From contig CM075346.1 of assembly GCA_037693485.1 (NCBI GenBank), positions 97,322,501 to 97,386,500 of the forward strand: a DNA stretch of 64,000 nucleotides. The letters run 5' to 3'. This DNA is from Kitagawia praeruptora (taxonomy: Eukaryota > Streptophyta > Magnoliopsida > Apiales > Apiaceae). Every line of letters begins with the position of its first letter. Positions within the stretch are counted from its first letter, which is position 1. The notes beneath the pieces were generated by a model that saw only the letters and a program-made list of their open reading frames with translations, was not told the DNA's origin and did not search any database. The translations under genes and the position numbers were made by a program. This document shows positions 22,742 through 33,000 of this stretch, piece by piece.

Positions 22742-23722
22742 AGACCTTCTGGTACGTAGCATGTCTACCCCATGAACCTTAAGTTGAACAAATCCATAAA
22801 GAACATAAACTTACTTGAAAACAAAATAATGTCTATAAGTATCAAATTGAGTCCCAAGATTATTTACAAATAACATGGTCTGTACTGTGTCAATGTTATT
22901 AACTGGTAATCTTTCCAACTACCTTTGTTATTATGACATGTAAAATTGAAAATTGAAAGGCCAAGCAAATATTTTAAAGGTACCTTTCTGGTGTCCTGTA
23001 TATTATTATAACATCGGGTAATTCATTAAAACTTTAATTCTTAAATTCCAAACCAAACAAATATTATCCTGTCTAATTTTTAGTACTGTGAAATCAATAA
23101 AAACTTAACTCTTATGGCCAAACTAAAAACCGGAACCAAACATATATGACCCGTACGGAGGTCTAGCACACATACCTTAACCCTACTTCAGGGGGTTTAG
23201 ATATTAATTTGGTGAAAAACCCAGCTTTCAAAAAATCTGAAAAGTGCAAACATGCTTTAATTTTTCATTAATTTAAGTTAATTTTTTTAAAATATAAATT
23301 TGGGAGGCTTAAATTTTTATATGAGATGATTTGATAATAATTATATAAATGTTATCCGTGATATTTCTAGAAAATGAGGGATTTTAGTTAGAAAATATAG
23401 AAAAAATGATAGGTTTTACTTGAAAAAGGTAATCGGCTAATTATTATTTTATTTCATTAAATAGAAGATGATACGTTTTAGATAAAAAAAGGTAATCGGT
23501 TAATTATTAATATTATAATATTATTAGTTTATTGTATTAAACAGAACCGCCCGTGATATAATCGAAAAAGAGAGATTTTAGTTTTAAAAAATAGAAAGGT
23601 AACGTGAAAATTAAAAAGATGACATAATTTATGTGAAAAGGTAATTGATTAGTTTATAGTAATTATAATTTAATTATGTTATTTTACTAAATAAAATTGC
23701 TCATAGTTTTTAGAAAATGAGA
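22742..23722. other. Helitron-like filler sequence
   Basis: No ORF. The right part (about 23340-23722) is built of modules such as AAAAAGGTAATCGGTTAATTA, which are reverse complements of modules at 14000-14780. Confidence 0.5.
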
Positions 23723-24358
23723 AATTAATGTGAGAAAATGCCCAAAATGCCTACCATTCAAGACACAAGGCCTGAAATGCCTATAGACGGGAGTGTTGGC
23801 CCTATCTACCCACGGGATGCGCATTCTAAGAATGCGTGTATTGGGTTACGCATTTACGAATTGCGTAACAGGGGTCACGCATCTCTCAGATGCGTGATGA
23901 CGTCAGCGGACGTCATTCTCACACTTACCGGATCTGAGCTCCGGTGACCAAAATATTGCCCAAAAATCGCCTTTGTTCGATCTACTTATTCAGGTCACCT
24001 CCAGTGCTATTGATGGCATCAAAATGAAGACCTCACCTCCCTCATCCCTTTCCCATGTTTGGTGTGTGAGTTCTGGCCCCGCAGGGGCGTACACGAGGAG
24101 ATCGGAAAACAGATCGGAAAACTGATCTCGTTTTGGGTCTTTTCAATCCGGCAAAAAACACAAAAAAAGAAGCACATACGCTTGTAGAGGAGGAGGAGGA
24201 GGCGATGATTTTGGTGTATAGTACGATAATGGTGGATGCCTGAATTGCACGAATGGTTTGGTCAAAATTTTCAGGTGAAAAGACGACGCCGACGGAGCTT
24301 GGAGACGATGAACAGTGACGTGTGATACGCATGTTGGACATGCGTGTCTAAAGATACG

Positions 24359-25223
24359 TGTTGATGAGTGGATTTCGTAATCAACTTATATGAGGTCTAC
24401 AGGTAGTTGTATAGGCTAGCGATCAACTGTTCTGTGGAAGGTTTGGGTTGTGTTTGTGGGGGTTGAGCTGAGCTCGAGGGTATCTCCAATAATCTCAGGT
24501 GCCTTTAGAGAAAATCAGAGAACTTAATGCGTCTTCCCCTGAGGTGCCTACGTACCCTTGTATATATAGGGATCAAGCTCACGTAGTTCTAATATGATTC
24601 TGTCTCTTACTGGAATAGCTGTATTCGGTCACCTAGTTCGTGTAGGACTCAGGTTCCTTTAGAGCCTTCCACGAACTAGTTGGCTAAGTAGAGTACAAAC
24701 TCGAGTTCGTACCCTACTATAATTCTCTCATTGATCAGAGATAATTCTAGGATCATCTGCGCCCTAGAATTATACTCCAATATCAATTTGTTTATCTGTT
24801 CTAGATGGCTTCTAGAACTTTCTGTTGGCAACTCGTAGGAACCTGGTGCTCAGGAACCTACATCTCAGGAGCCTGTTTCTCAGGAACCTCCTTATTTCGG
24901 GACATATCGCTTAGGGACCTCCCTTTGGGTGTCAATACCTGCACAAATAACAAACTGGTTAGACTAGATAATTCTTCACATGCTTTTATCACTTCTATGG
25001 CTGTTGTTATGCTAACTCGAACTCTTCTACTTGGAGGAACCTGGTCTTCTAGTGCTCAGCTCAGCTTCCTGACCGTTGGGAACCTCCTGATACTCATACT
25101 TCCTTAGTCATTTCTTCTATTCGATCTTCATAACTCGTACTGGGTTGATCTTCTAGCTTGTATGGACCGAATCTTATAATTTAATGGGCCTAAATCTAGC
25201 CCATGCAGATTTTGGGCACAACA
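24359..25223 (-). repeat. 3' LTR of the Tat element
   Basis: Carries a TATA-like TATATATA at 24561-24568, readable on the minus strand as a promoter box, and several AGGAACCT motifs (24836, 24851, 24884, 25037). The 100-aa ORF at 24805-25107 recurs in the other LTR and is not convincing. Confidence 0.95.
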
Positions 25224-25237
25224 AGTACCCCCCGGTT
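25224..25237 (-). other. Polypurine tract of the Tat element
   Basis: The plus strand reads AGTACCCCCCGG next to the LTR. On the minus strand this is a G-run purine tract directly before the 3' LTR start TGTTGTGCCC. Confidence 0.85.
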
Positions 25238-25699
25238 CCTTGAAATCATGTAATGTGAAAGGAACCTATTGTACGATAAAAGGTTCAATGCTAATCCATT
25301 CTGGTGACTATACCTCGCTTCAATATTGTATATCCAAGCCTACATGAGCTAGCTTGGCATAGGAAACAGGACATAGAATATTTTCAGCTTGACATAATCT
25401 TGAGTAAGCTTCCTTTGTATTAAGGAACCTGTTATCTCGCTATTTTCTTCTTCTTGCTTCAGCTCTCGAAATCTACTCTATGTTTGCATTCAGCTTCCCG
25501 GGGAATCTAACTTGTCAGTCAACTCCACGCCTCTTTAAATTTAATAATTTAAGAGGGGATAATGGTTGGTTGCAAGAGATAATTCAAAATTTGAATTAAA
25601 CTTATCACTTACCAAAGCTGTAGTTAATGTGTAAGTTCCCAAGGTTCATACGCTTCTCACGCGTGTACCTCTTCACTTTACCGCTCCAGTAATGCGCTG

Positions 25700-25740
25700 C
25701 CACGTGTACGAACTGCTTCATTTACCTTGACTATTTAATC
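25700..25740 (+). promoter_or_regulatory. Putative promoter of the antisense gene (G-box and TATA-like)
   Basis: CCACGTGT (G-box core CACGTG, 25701-25706) lies about 30 bp upstream of CTATTTAAT (25731-25739). These sit about 520 bp before the plus-strand ORF and before a plausible 5'-UTR intron. Spacing and sequence suit a plant Pol II promoter, but this is inference. Confidence 0.45.
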
Positions 25741-25871
25741 GCCATCTCACTCCCTCAGGTCCATTTTTACCTTTACCAAAATCTTGCAAAAACCCTTGGA
25801 GAGAGAACAAGAGGAGTTCAACAGTCATTTGCTTAATTCATCTTCTCCGTCGCCGTTCAACTTAAATCAAG

Positions 25872-26261
25872 GTATGATTTTGACTTATTTCTTTCTATTC
25901 TCTCATATCCTTATCTCGTTTTTCAATCATCTGTTTCCTTGGACTTTGCATGCCATCGTTTTCTTTGTATGTATGCGTCTGTATCTGTTCTTCACACTCC
26001 ATATTTCACACACACGAACGTTCACAACCTCTGGTTTATTAGTACTTTAACCATCGATTCATGGTTGCGTTGTCATGGTTTTATCATAATCTTTAGCTGT
26101 CTGTCTATTCATGTGTTTCTGATTTTGTTGGTGTCTGTCCTCTTCAAGGTCTTCTGTAATATGCCCTGTTAATAACTGCACCGTGTCTAAACACTTTAGA
26201 ACCCTAATCTTTTTCCCAGGTTCCATAAAGACTTGACCCTTCTTCGTCTGTCTTTTTGCAG
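25872..26261 (+). other. Predicted 5'-UTR intron of the antisense gene (390 bp)
   Basis: CAAG|GTATGATTTT at 25871/25872 is a good plant donor. TCTTTTTGCAG ending at 26261 is a good acceptor directly before the ATG at 26262. The interior is T-rich. An alternative acceptor (TTTTTCCCAG) ends at about 26219. Confidence 0.5.
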
Positions 26262-28331
26262 ATGTCTTCTGAATCCACCCATTCTGACCACCAATCTTCA
26301 ATTCAACCCTTAGTTGCTATGCCGATTGGTGAGAGAACTAGATCCAGGGTTGTTATACCCAATGTAAATGAGCCTGAGGACATACTCATTAAATCTGTAA
26401 TATCTCCATTGTCTCAACCTCCTATCCCTACATTTATCGACTTAGGAGACGATTGGCCCTCTGATGATGAGGAGGTGTCAAAACCTGAACTTAAACTTGA
26501 ATCTTTCTTGGAACCTGATTTTCAGAGTGAGGTGACTGTTGAGAGAGAGTTGTTCAAACAAGAAATTACACCTTTTTGTGAGAAAACTGATTCCATTATG
26601 ACCTCTGTTAAGTTAGAAAAACTTCTGGAGGAATGTCCCCGTCCAATATGTAGTATTGTGATTCCTAGGCCTGGTGAAAGAGCTCACAGGTTTGATGTCA
26701 AAATCCCTGATCGTGGGATTCCTAATGCCGTCGTTTCTGCTGCTTTTTTGAGAGTAGGTTTTTCTATACCTCTTCATCCTTTTCTAAAGGAAGTATTAGA
26801 GTTTTATAACCTTGCACCCATGCAACTGACTCCCAATTCTTACCGTTTGGCCATCAGTACTTTTATTCTGTATTCCAGCAAATTCACAACTCCCCTGTCT
26901 GCCCCTGAGTTAGGTTATTTCTTTAGGCTGAAAGATACTGGAAGAAGCTCAGGTTGTTTTTATCTATCAGCATGGCCTTGTCATCAGGGTCAATGTATAA
27001 AAAATGTTAAACAGAACTTTGATTTGTGGCAAGAGCAATTTGTCTATTGTTTTGACTGCCCTGATGTTAAGTACGCTTTTAATCGCCGTCCAAATATTCC
27101 CAAACAAACCATTCTGACTGGAGTGTGTTTAGAGAGGGCAAAAGAGATCTTGAAACTATCAGCTTCCATTAGGGACTGCTTGATTTTGACGACCCCTAAA
27201 AATTTGACTTCTCTAGGTTTTATTCCTTCAAACACTGGTATGAGCTTCCTTATTGTTATGTCTTTCCTTCTTAACTGTATCTTTGTGAATACATCTCTTT
27301 ACTCCATGCATGCCTCTCTAATTTTTAACTTATTGTCTTATGCAGATATGGCTCCCAAAGTTCCCTCTTTCGTCAAACGGACCAAGAATGTAGACGAGAT
27401 CTTTAAAGCTGATGTTGAGACACAGGAGATTCCACTCATGGCAACACCAATCAGCCAAGTTCCTACCCCAACCTCTGTCCAGACTCAACCATCTAGCTCC
27501 TCCAAGCGCAAGTTAGCTCAGACTACTCTTGACCTCTCTGGGAGTTCACAAACCAGGTCCATGAGGAAGAGCAAAGCTGTGAAAGTTGAATCAGCTGTGG
27601 CACAGAATCAATTTAAAGAATTGATTGATACACATGTGCTTCCAGAAGCGATTGCCAGCTGGGCCAAGATGGATTCTACCGAGGCTATGCATGCCATGAG
27701 GTTCTCTGCTGCCCAAAATGCATTCTTTGCCCTACGATACTGTGATGATTTTGCCTTGAAGACACAGTATGACCTCCGATTGCAAGGAGAGATCTCGAAA
27801 CTCAAAGAGGAGCTGGCTGCTAGAGAGGAGAGCGTGAATGTTGCCACTGCTGCGGTAAGGAGGGCTAAAGCTGTTGAAACCTCACTAAAGGATAGCAGGG
27901 ATAAGCTTCAGGAACAGGTGAAGAGTTTGCAGGATGAGAAATTATCCATGCTAGAGAAAGTCAATGAACTAAAAGCTCAGGTTGATGCTTTAAATGCTGC
28001 AGCCGTTACTGTCAAATCATCTCTGCTTGTCCAGGAAAAAGCTAGGTATGATGAAGGTTATGACGAAGGCGTTCGTGACTACATGAGGTCCATGTGGGAG
28101 AAAATGCCCGAGCTAAACTGGTCTCTCCTAGGCGAGGACGTAGTGGGGATGATCAAAGATTTTGAAAATGAAGCTGCTGCTGCAACCTCTGTTCCTCCCG
28201 TGAAAACGGTTGAGAGGTCTCCAGGTGCCAACCTTGAGACTGCAGAGGTTCCTGCTCCCGAAGTGGTTCAGCCTATCCTTCCAACTCCTCCTGTTGCTAC
28301 CAAGGGTTCCAATGAAGTTCCTCCTTCGTAA
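26262..28331 (+). CDS. Antisense extra ORF of the Tat element (putative gypsy-type transposon / Transposase_28-like protein)
   Basis: Plus-strand gene inside a minus-strand retrotransposon. The ATG at 26262 follows a splice-acceptor-like site. Residues about 120-330 contain the pattern I associate with Pfam Transposase_28 (putative gypsy type transposon): RVGFSIPLHPFLKEVLEFYN, then QLTPNSYRLAISTFILY and ELGYFFRLK. The C-terminal half is a coiled coil (about residues 490-590), then DEGYDEGVRDYM and a PELNWSLLGED box. A hydrophobic insert of 36 codons (27238-27345) is almost certainly a retained intron: GTATGAG at the start, TTATGCAG at the end. Splicing gives 653 aa in frame. The protein function is unknown; despite the domain name there is no transposase chemistry visible. 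Extra ORFs in sense or antisense orientation are known in plant Tat elements. Confidence 0.82.
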   Translation: MSSESTHSDHQSSIQPLVAMPIGERTRSRVVIPNVNEPEDILIKSVISPLSQPPIPTFIDLGDDWPSDDEEVSKPELKLESFLEPDFQSEVTVERELFKQEITPFCEKTDSIMTSVKLEKLLEECPRPICSIVIPRPGERAHRFDVKIPDRGIPNAVVSAAFLRVGFSIPLHPFLKEVLEFYNLAPMQLTPNSYRLAISTFILYSSKFTTPLSAPELGYFFRLKDTGRSSGCFYLSAWPCHQGQCIKNVKQNFDLWQEQFVYCFDCPDVKYAFNRRPNIPKQTILTGVCLERAKEILKLSASIRDCLILTTPKNLTSLGFIPSNTGMSFLIVMSFLLNCIFVNTSLYSMHASLIFNLLSYADMAPKVPSFVKRTKNVDEIFKADVETQEIPLMATPISQVPTPTSVQTQPSSSSKRKLAQTTLDLSGSSQTRSMRKSKAVKVESAVAQNQFKELIDTHVLPEAIASWAKMDSTEAMHAMRFSAAQNAFFALRYCDDFALKTQYDLRLQGEISKLKEELAAREESVNVATAAVRRAKAVETSLKDSRDKLQEQVKSLQDEKLSMLEKVNELKAQVDALNAAAVTVKSSLLVQEKARYDEGYDEGVRDYMRSMWEKMPELNWSLLGEDVVGMIKDFENEAAAATSVPPVKTVERSPGANLETAEVPAPEVVQPILPTPPVATKGSNEVPPS
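27238..27345 (+). other. Predicted 108-bp intron in the antisense ORF
   Basis: Donor G|GTATGAGC at 27237/27238 and acceptor TTATGCAG|AT at 27345/27346. The segment is T-rich and, translated, encodes an out-of-character hydrophobic stretch. The length is a multiple of three, so the ORF stays open whether or not it is spliced. Confidence 0.75.
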
Positions 28332-29299
28332 TTTCAACAAGATTCTTAAAAACTTTCGATAACTTTTGATGAGGTCTCGGGCTCCTCGTAACGCCTCGCA
28401 AAATGTAATTTTAAATTTGGTTTCCATGGCCTTCGTGCCAATAACTTTTATGCTGGTTTTCTGGGTCTCTGTACCCATAACTCTCTTCATGGTTTATGAT
28501 ATTTGCTTTTTCTACACATCTCTTGTCCAGGGTAAGCTCATACATATTTCTTTGTTCGAATCTTAACTTACTACATACTTTTCTTCAAAACCTCATGAAA
28601 TACTTCGCTGTTATGCACTAGAGAATAATTCAGCTTCCTTACTCATATGCTCAAGCTTACGTGGGCTAACCCATTGTAAGAAACAGAACACACGCATATT
28701 TCCACTAGAAAAATCTCAAAATAAATGCAACAAATTACAGCTGAGTTATAAAACCTGGAACCTCTGTGTTTATACTTTGTATCGATAATCTAAACCGTAG
28801 CCTTCTTTAATAACTTCTTCTTTATCAAGACAGGTTCCTCGAGTATTAATCCTGCAAAATAAACATAAAACAAAAAACAGTTAACGTTAGTAAAATCTTT
28901 CTCTTGTTTAATTCGGGTCATCTCTTGGAAAGGTTGCCTGCTTGGCTCCCAGTCCTATTCTCTAGGTCCCAACATGCCTCGAGACATGTTGGTTCCTTTT
29001 TGTGCCTCGAGGCGATTCTAGGAACCTGTGCGCCGTTCTAGGAGTCCACACAGATTCCTCTTCTTCATGTGTCAGGCTAGACATCTTATGAAGGTAAATG
29101 CTAAGGATTTTATCCCTTCTTCCCATGTGCCAAAGGCGGTTCCACATGAGGGAGAGCTTATTAGGCTTCTCTTTAAGGTGCCTTTTGTCAGGACTTTAGG
29201 TGCCTTTTGTCAGGACTTTAATTCTCGTGCTCAAGGAACTTGAGGCTTTTGGCAACAATGTCGTGCTCAGTCAGCTGAGGCTTTTCAATCACAGTTGCT
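28332..29299. other. Non-coding region of the Tat element (3' UTR on the minus strand)
   Basis: No convincing ORF. It contains scattered AGGAACCT/AGGTTCCT motifs and a 21-bp direct repeat (AGGTGCCTTTTGTCAGGACTT at about 29178 and 29199). Polyadenylation of the antisense gene would fall here. Confidence 0.5.
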
Positions 29300-29578
29300 C
29301 AGGAAGCTACCTGAGGCTTTGCTCAATGCCCAGGAAGCTTCCTGGGACTTTGCTCGATGCCCAGGAAGCTACCTGGGACTTTGCTCGATGCCCAGGAAGC
29401 TACCTGGGACTTTGCTCGATGCCCAGGAAGCTACCTGGGACTTTGCTCGATGCCCAGGAAGCTACCTGGGACTTTGCTCGATGCCCAGGAAGCTACCTGG
29501 GACTTTGCTCGATGCCCAGGAAGCTACCTGGGACTTTTCTCAATGCCCAGGAAGCTACCTGGGGCTTTTCTTATCAAT
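29300..29578. repeat. 31-bp palindromic tandem repeat, nine copies
   Basis: CAGGAAGCTACCTG starts at 29300 and recurs every 31 bp to 29548. The central copies are almost identical, with CCCAGGAAGCTACCTGGG (6-bp inverted arms around AGCT) followed by ACTTTGCTCGATG. Because 31 is not a multiple of three, all three plus frames stay open, giving spurious repetitive ORFs of 76-159 aa. Confidence 0.95.
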
Positions 29579-29932
29579 CATTCATAGTCCACATATTCTG
29601 TCAAATCGTATTCATACTTCACACATACTGTTAATGCTACAGGAACCTGTCAGCTCAGGTAACCTGCAAAATACAACGCAATGCTATAGGAACCTGTTAG
29701 TCAAGGTAACCTGTTTCAAAAATTTCAAATTGGCATATGAAATATCAAATCATAGCATGTACAATACTGTCTAAGTAGGAATACTACCCCCAGTTCTTTT
29801 GGGTAATGATTGTTACGTAAAAGAACTATTAAGGAGCTATAGCTGCAAAGAATGCACTCAAAATATTCAACGTAGAGCTATCCATCGCTCAATACTTGAA
29901 AAAATTGTCTTGCAAGTAGGGAGGTTCACATC

Positions 29933-29944
29933 AAGTACCCCCCG
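29933..29944 (-). other. Second, internal polypurine tract of the Tat element
   Basis: AAGTACCCCCCG is an exact copy of the core of the terminal tract (25223-25234), 117 bp downstream of the pol stop on the minus strand. It could prime a second plus-strand start or mark an older 3' boundary of the element. Confidence 0.7.
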
Positions 29945-30060
29945 AGTACATGCATAATCAAATACTGAAATCAAAATACTGGTCAGCTATAACTAATAAG
30001 ATGCCTTTATTCGTGGGCTGAAAGAGCCTTACTTTTCCTAAGAAAAATATCATAAAAGAA

Positions 30061-33000
30061 TTATTGATAATACTTCTTGAGATGTTCTGCATTCCAAGCT
30101 CTCGGAATGAGGTTCCCATCCATATCCATCAAGTGGTAGGTTCCTTCCCAAATTGCTGACTTTATCTGGTAGGGTCCTTCCCAATTTGCTCCAAAGGCTC
30201 CATGTGCCAGAACCCTGGTATTTGGCATGACTTTCCTCAGAACTAGGTCTCCAACCTTAAAAGGTCTTGCCTTCACCTTTTTGTTGTAATACCTTCGAAC
30301 TCTCTGTTGATATGCTGCTAACTTCACTTGCGAATCTGCTCTCAACTCTTCGACCATGTCCAAATACAGTCTATGATTGACCTCATTGCTCTCGGGGTCA
30401 AAATACTTTCTTCTCAAGGAACCTGTTCCAACTTCCACAGGTACCATAGCTTCACAACCATAAGTGAGGGTAAAAGGAGACTCACCAGTTGTAGTTCTAG
30501 GCGTGGTGTTATACGACCACAAGACTCCAGGAAGCTCCTCTGGCCAGCTTCCTTTCTTATCTTCAAGCCTCGTCTTCAAAGTGTGCTTGATAATCTTATT
30601 CACTGCTTCAGTCTGTCCATTACTCTGCGGATAATACACTGCTGAAAATGCTTTTTGGATTCCAAACTGCTCACATAACCCTCTAAGCTCTCTACTATCA
30701 AACTGCTTCCCATTGTCAGAAATCAGTTTCTGCGGAATGCCGAACCTGCATACAATGGCTCGAAACACAAATTCAGTCAGTTTTGACGCTGTAATCTTAG
30801 CAAGTGGTTCTGCTTCTGCCCACTTTGTAAAGTAATCGACTGCAACCACTGCATATTTCACTCCTCCTTTTCCTTTCGGGAGTTCTCCAATGAGGTCTAT
30901 TCCCCAAACAGCGAATGGCCAAGGGCTAACAATCGGTTTGATAGGTGCTACAGGACGACTATCAAAATTTGCAAACCTCTGACAATTACTGCATGCCTGC
31001 ACAAACTTTATAGCATCTGCTTTGATGGTTGGCCAATAGTATCCTTGTCGAAGGACTTTCATGGCTAAAGAATTACCCCCCGAATGATTTCCACATACTC
31101 CTTCATGAATCTCTTCGAGGATATACTTGCATTGTTCTCCAGCTACACACTTGAGCAAAGGCTGATTGAATCCCCGTCTATACAGAACTCCATCATAGAT
31201 TACATACCTGGCTGCATGATACCTCAGCTTCCTGATATCATTTTGACTGGGAGGTAGCTCCCCTTTGTCCAGGTAACGATGTATTGGGGTCATCCAGGAA
31301 TCTTCAACTGGGAACTCGATGTCCATCACTTCTTCTTTGAAGACACTAGGTTGCTCCTGAATCTGAAGTGGAATTACTCCCAATAACGTGGATTCTCTCT
31401 GAGATCCTAGCTTGGCCAATGCATCTGCCTTGGTATTCTTTCCTCGAGGTATTTGATCTAGCTTCACCTCTTTGAACCTTGCGATCAACTCCTGGGAGTA
31501 CCTCAAATATAAGTCTGTTCTTGGCCCTCTTGCCTGAAAGCCACCACGAATCTGCCAAACTACTAACATTGAATCACTAAACACTCTGATATTCTCCACT
31601 TTCATCTCCAAAGCTAACTTGAGGCCTGCAATCAATGCCTCATATTCTGCATCATTGTTCGTGGCTCTAAAAGCAAAATGAATTGAGCTATAGAGTTGGT
31701 GTCCCTCCGGACTAACTAGCTCTATGCCTGCACCTGCTCCACTACTGTTAGCAGCTCCATCCACATACAGTGTCCACCAAGGTGCACAGTTGTCATTGTC
31801 TGCCTGTTTTTCTACCACCTCTTTTGGCCCCTCTTGGCCAGTAACCTCTACATGAGGTGGAAACTCGATTAAGAAATCTGCTAAAGCTTGAGCTTTGATT
31901 GCTGTCTTTGGCTTATATTCTATGTTGAACTGTCCTAGCTCCACAGCCCACTTTAACATTCTTCCAGAAGTTTCTGGCCTATGCATCACTTGCTTAAGTG
32001 GATATGAGGTTCTTACCTCAATCTTGTGAGCTTGGAAATAAGGTCGCAGTTTCCTGGAAGCCAGAATCAATGCGAAAACCAGCTTCTCCATTCCTGTGTA
32101 CCTCGTTTCTGCATCAAGTAACCTTTTACTGACATAGTAGACTGGGTTCTGCTGTCCATTCTCTTCTCGAACCAGGACTGCACTAATGGAATACTCTGAT
32201 ACAGCCAAATAAAGTATCAATATTTCTCCATCCACAGGTTTGGCTAACAGTGAGGGGCTCCCCAAATGCTCCTTTAACTTTCCGAACGCTATCTCACATT
32301 CTGCGGTCCACTCGAATTTACTTCTTTTCTTTATAGCTTTAAAGAACTCCTGACACTTATCGGTGGACTTCGAAATGAATCTATTCAAAGCTGCAACTCT
32401 TCCTGTAAGAGACTGAACCTCTCTAACAGTTCTCGGCGACCTCATATCAATCAATGCTTTAATCTTGGCTGGGTTGGCTTCGATACCTCTATGGTTTACC
32501 ATGAATCCCAGAAACTTTCCTGATTCTACCCCAAACACACATTTTTTAGGGTTCAGCTTCATTCTGTACTTTCGCAAGATTCCAAACATTTCTTCTAAGT
32601 GCTTTACATGGTCAACAGCTTCCTTAGACTTAACTAGCATATCATCCACATATACTTCCATAGTATGGCCAATTTGGTCTTTAAACATCATATTCACTAA
32701 CCGTTGGTATGTGGCTCCAGCATTAATCAATCCAAATGGCATGCACACATAGCAATAAAGACCTCTATCCGTAATAAAAGAAGTATGCTCTTGATCAGGT
32801 TCATACATAGGGATTTGATTGTAACCTGAATATGCATCCATGAAGCTAAGGAGGGCATGTCCAGCTGTTGCATCCACTAACTGATCAATCCGTTGTAGTG
32901 GGAAACTGTCCTTCGGGCATGCTTTGTTAAGATCTGTGAAGTCCACACAGGTTCTCCATTTTCCATTAGGTTTCTTTACCAAAACAGGATTTGCCAACCA

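Noticed and set aside
24805..25107. 100-aa ORF in the Tat LTR (also 36561-36863)
   Set aside because: Present only because the LTR is duplicated; overlaps repetitive AGGAACC motifs; no recognisable protein.
25784..26172. Two plus-strand ORFs before the antisense gene
   Set aside because: They fall in the predicted 5' UTR and its intron, and the first has no ATG at its listed start.
29300..29578. Regularly spaced palindromic repeats as a CRISPR array
   Set aside because: Units are directly tandem with no unique spacers, and the context is a plant retrotransposon.
29200..29774. Overlapping repetitive ORFs of 76, 144 and 159 aa resembling a repeat protein
   Set aside because: Produced by a 31-bp tandem array read in three frames; not a gene.
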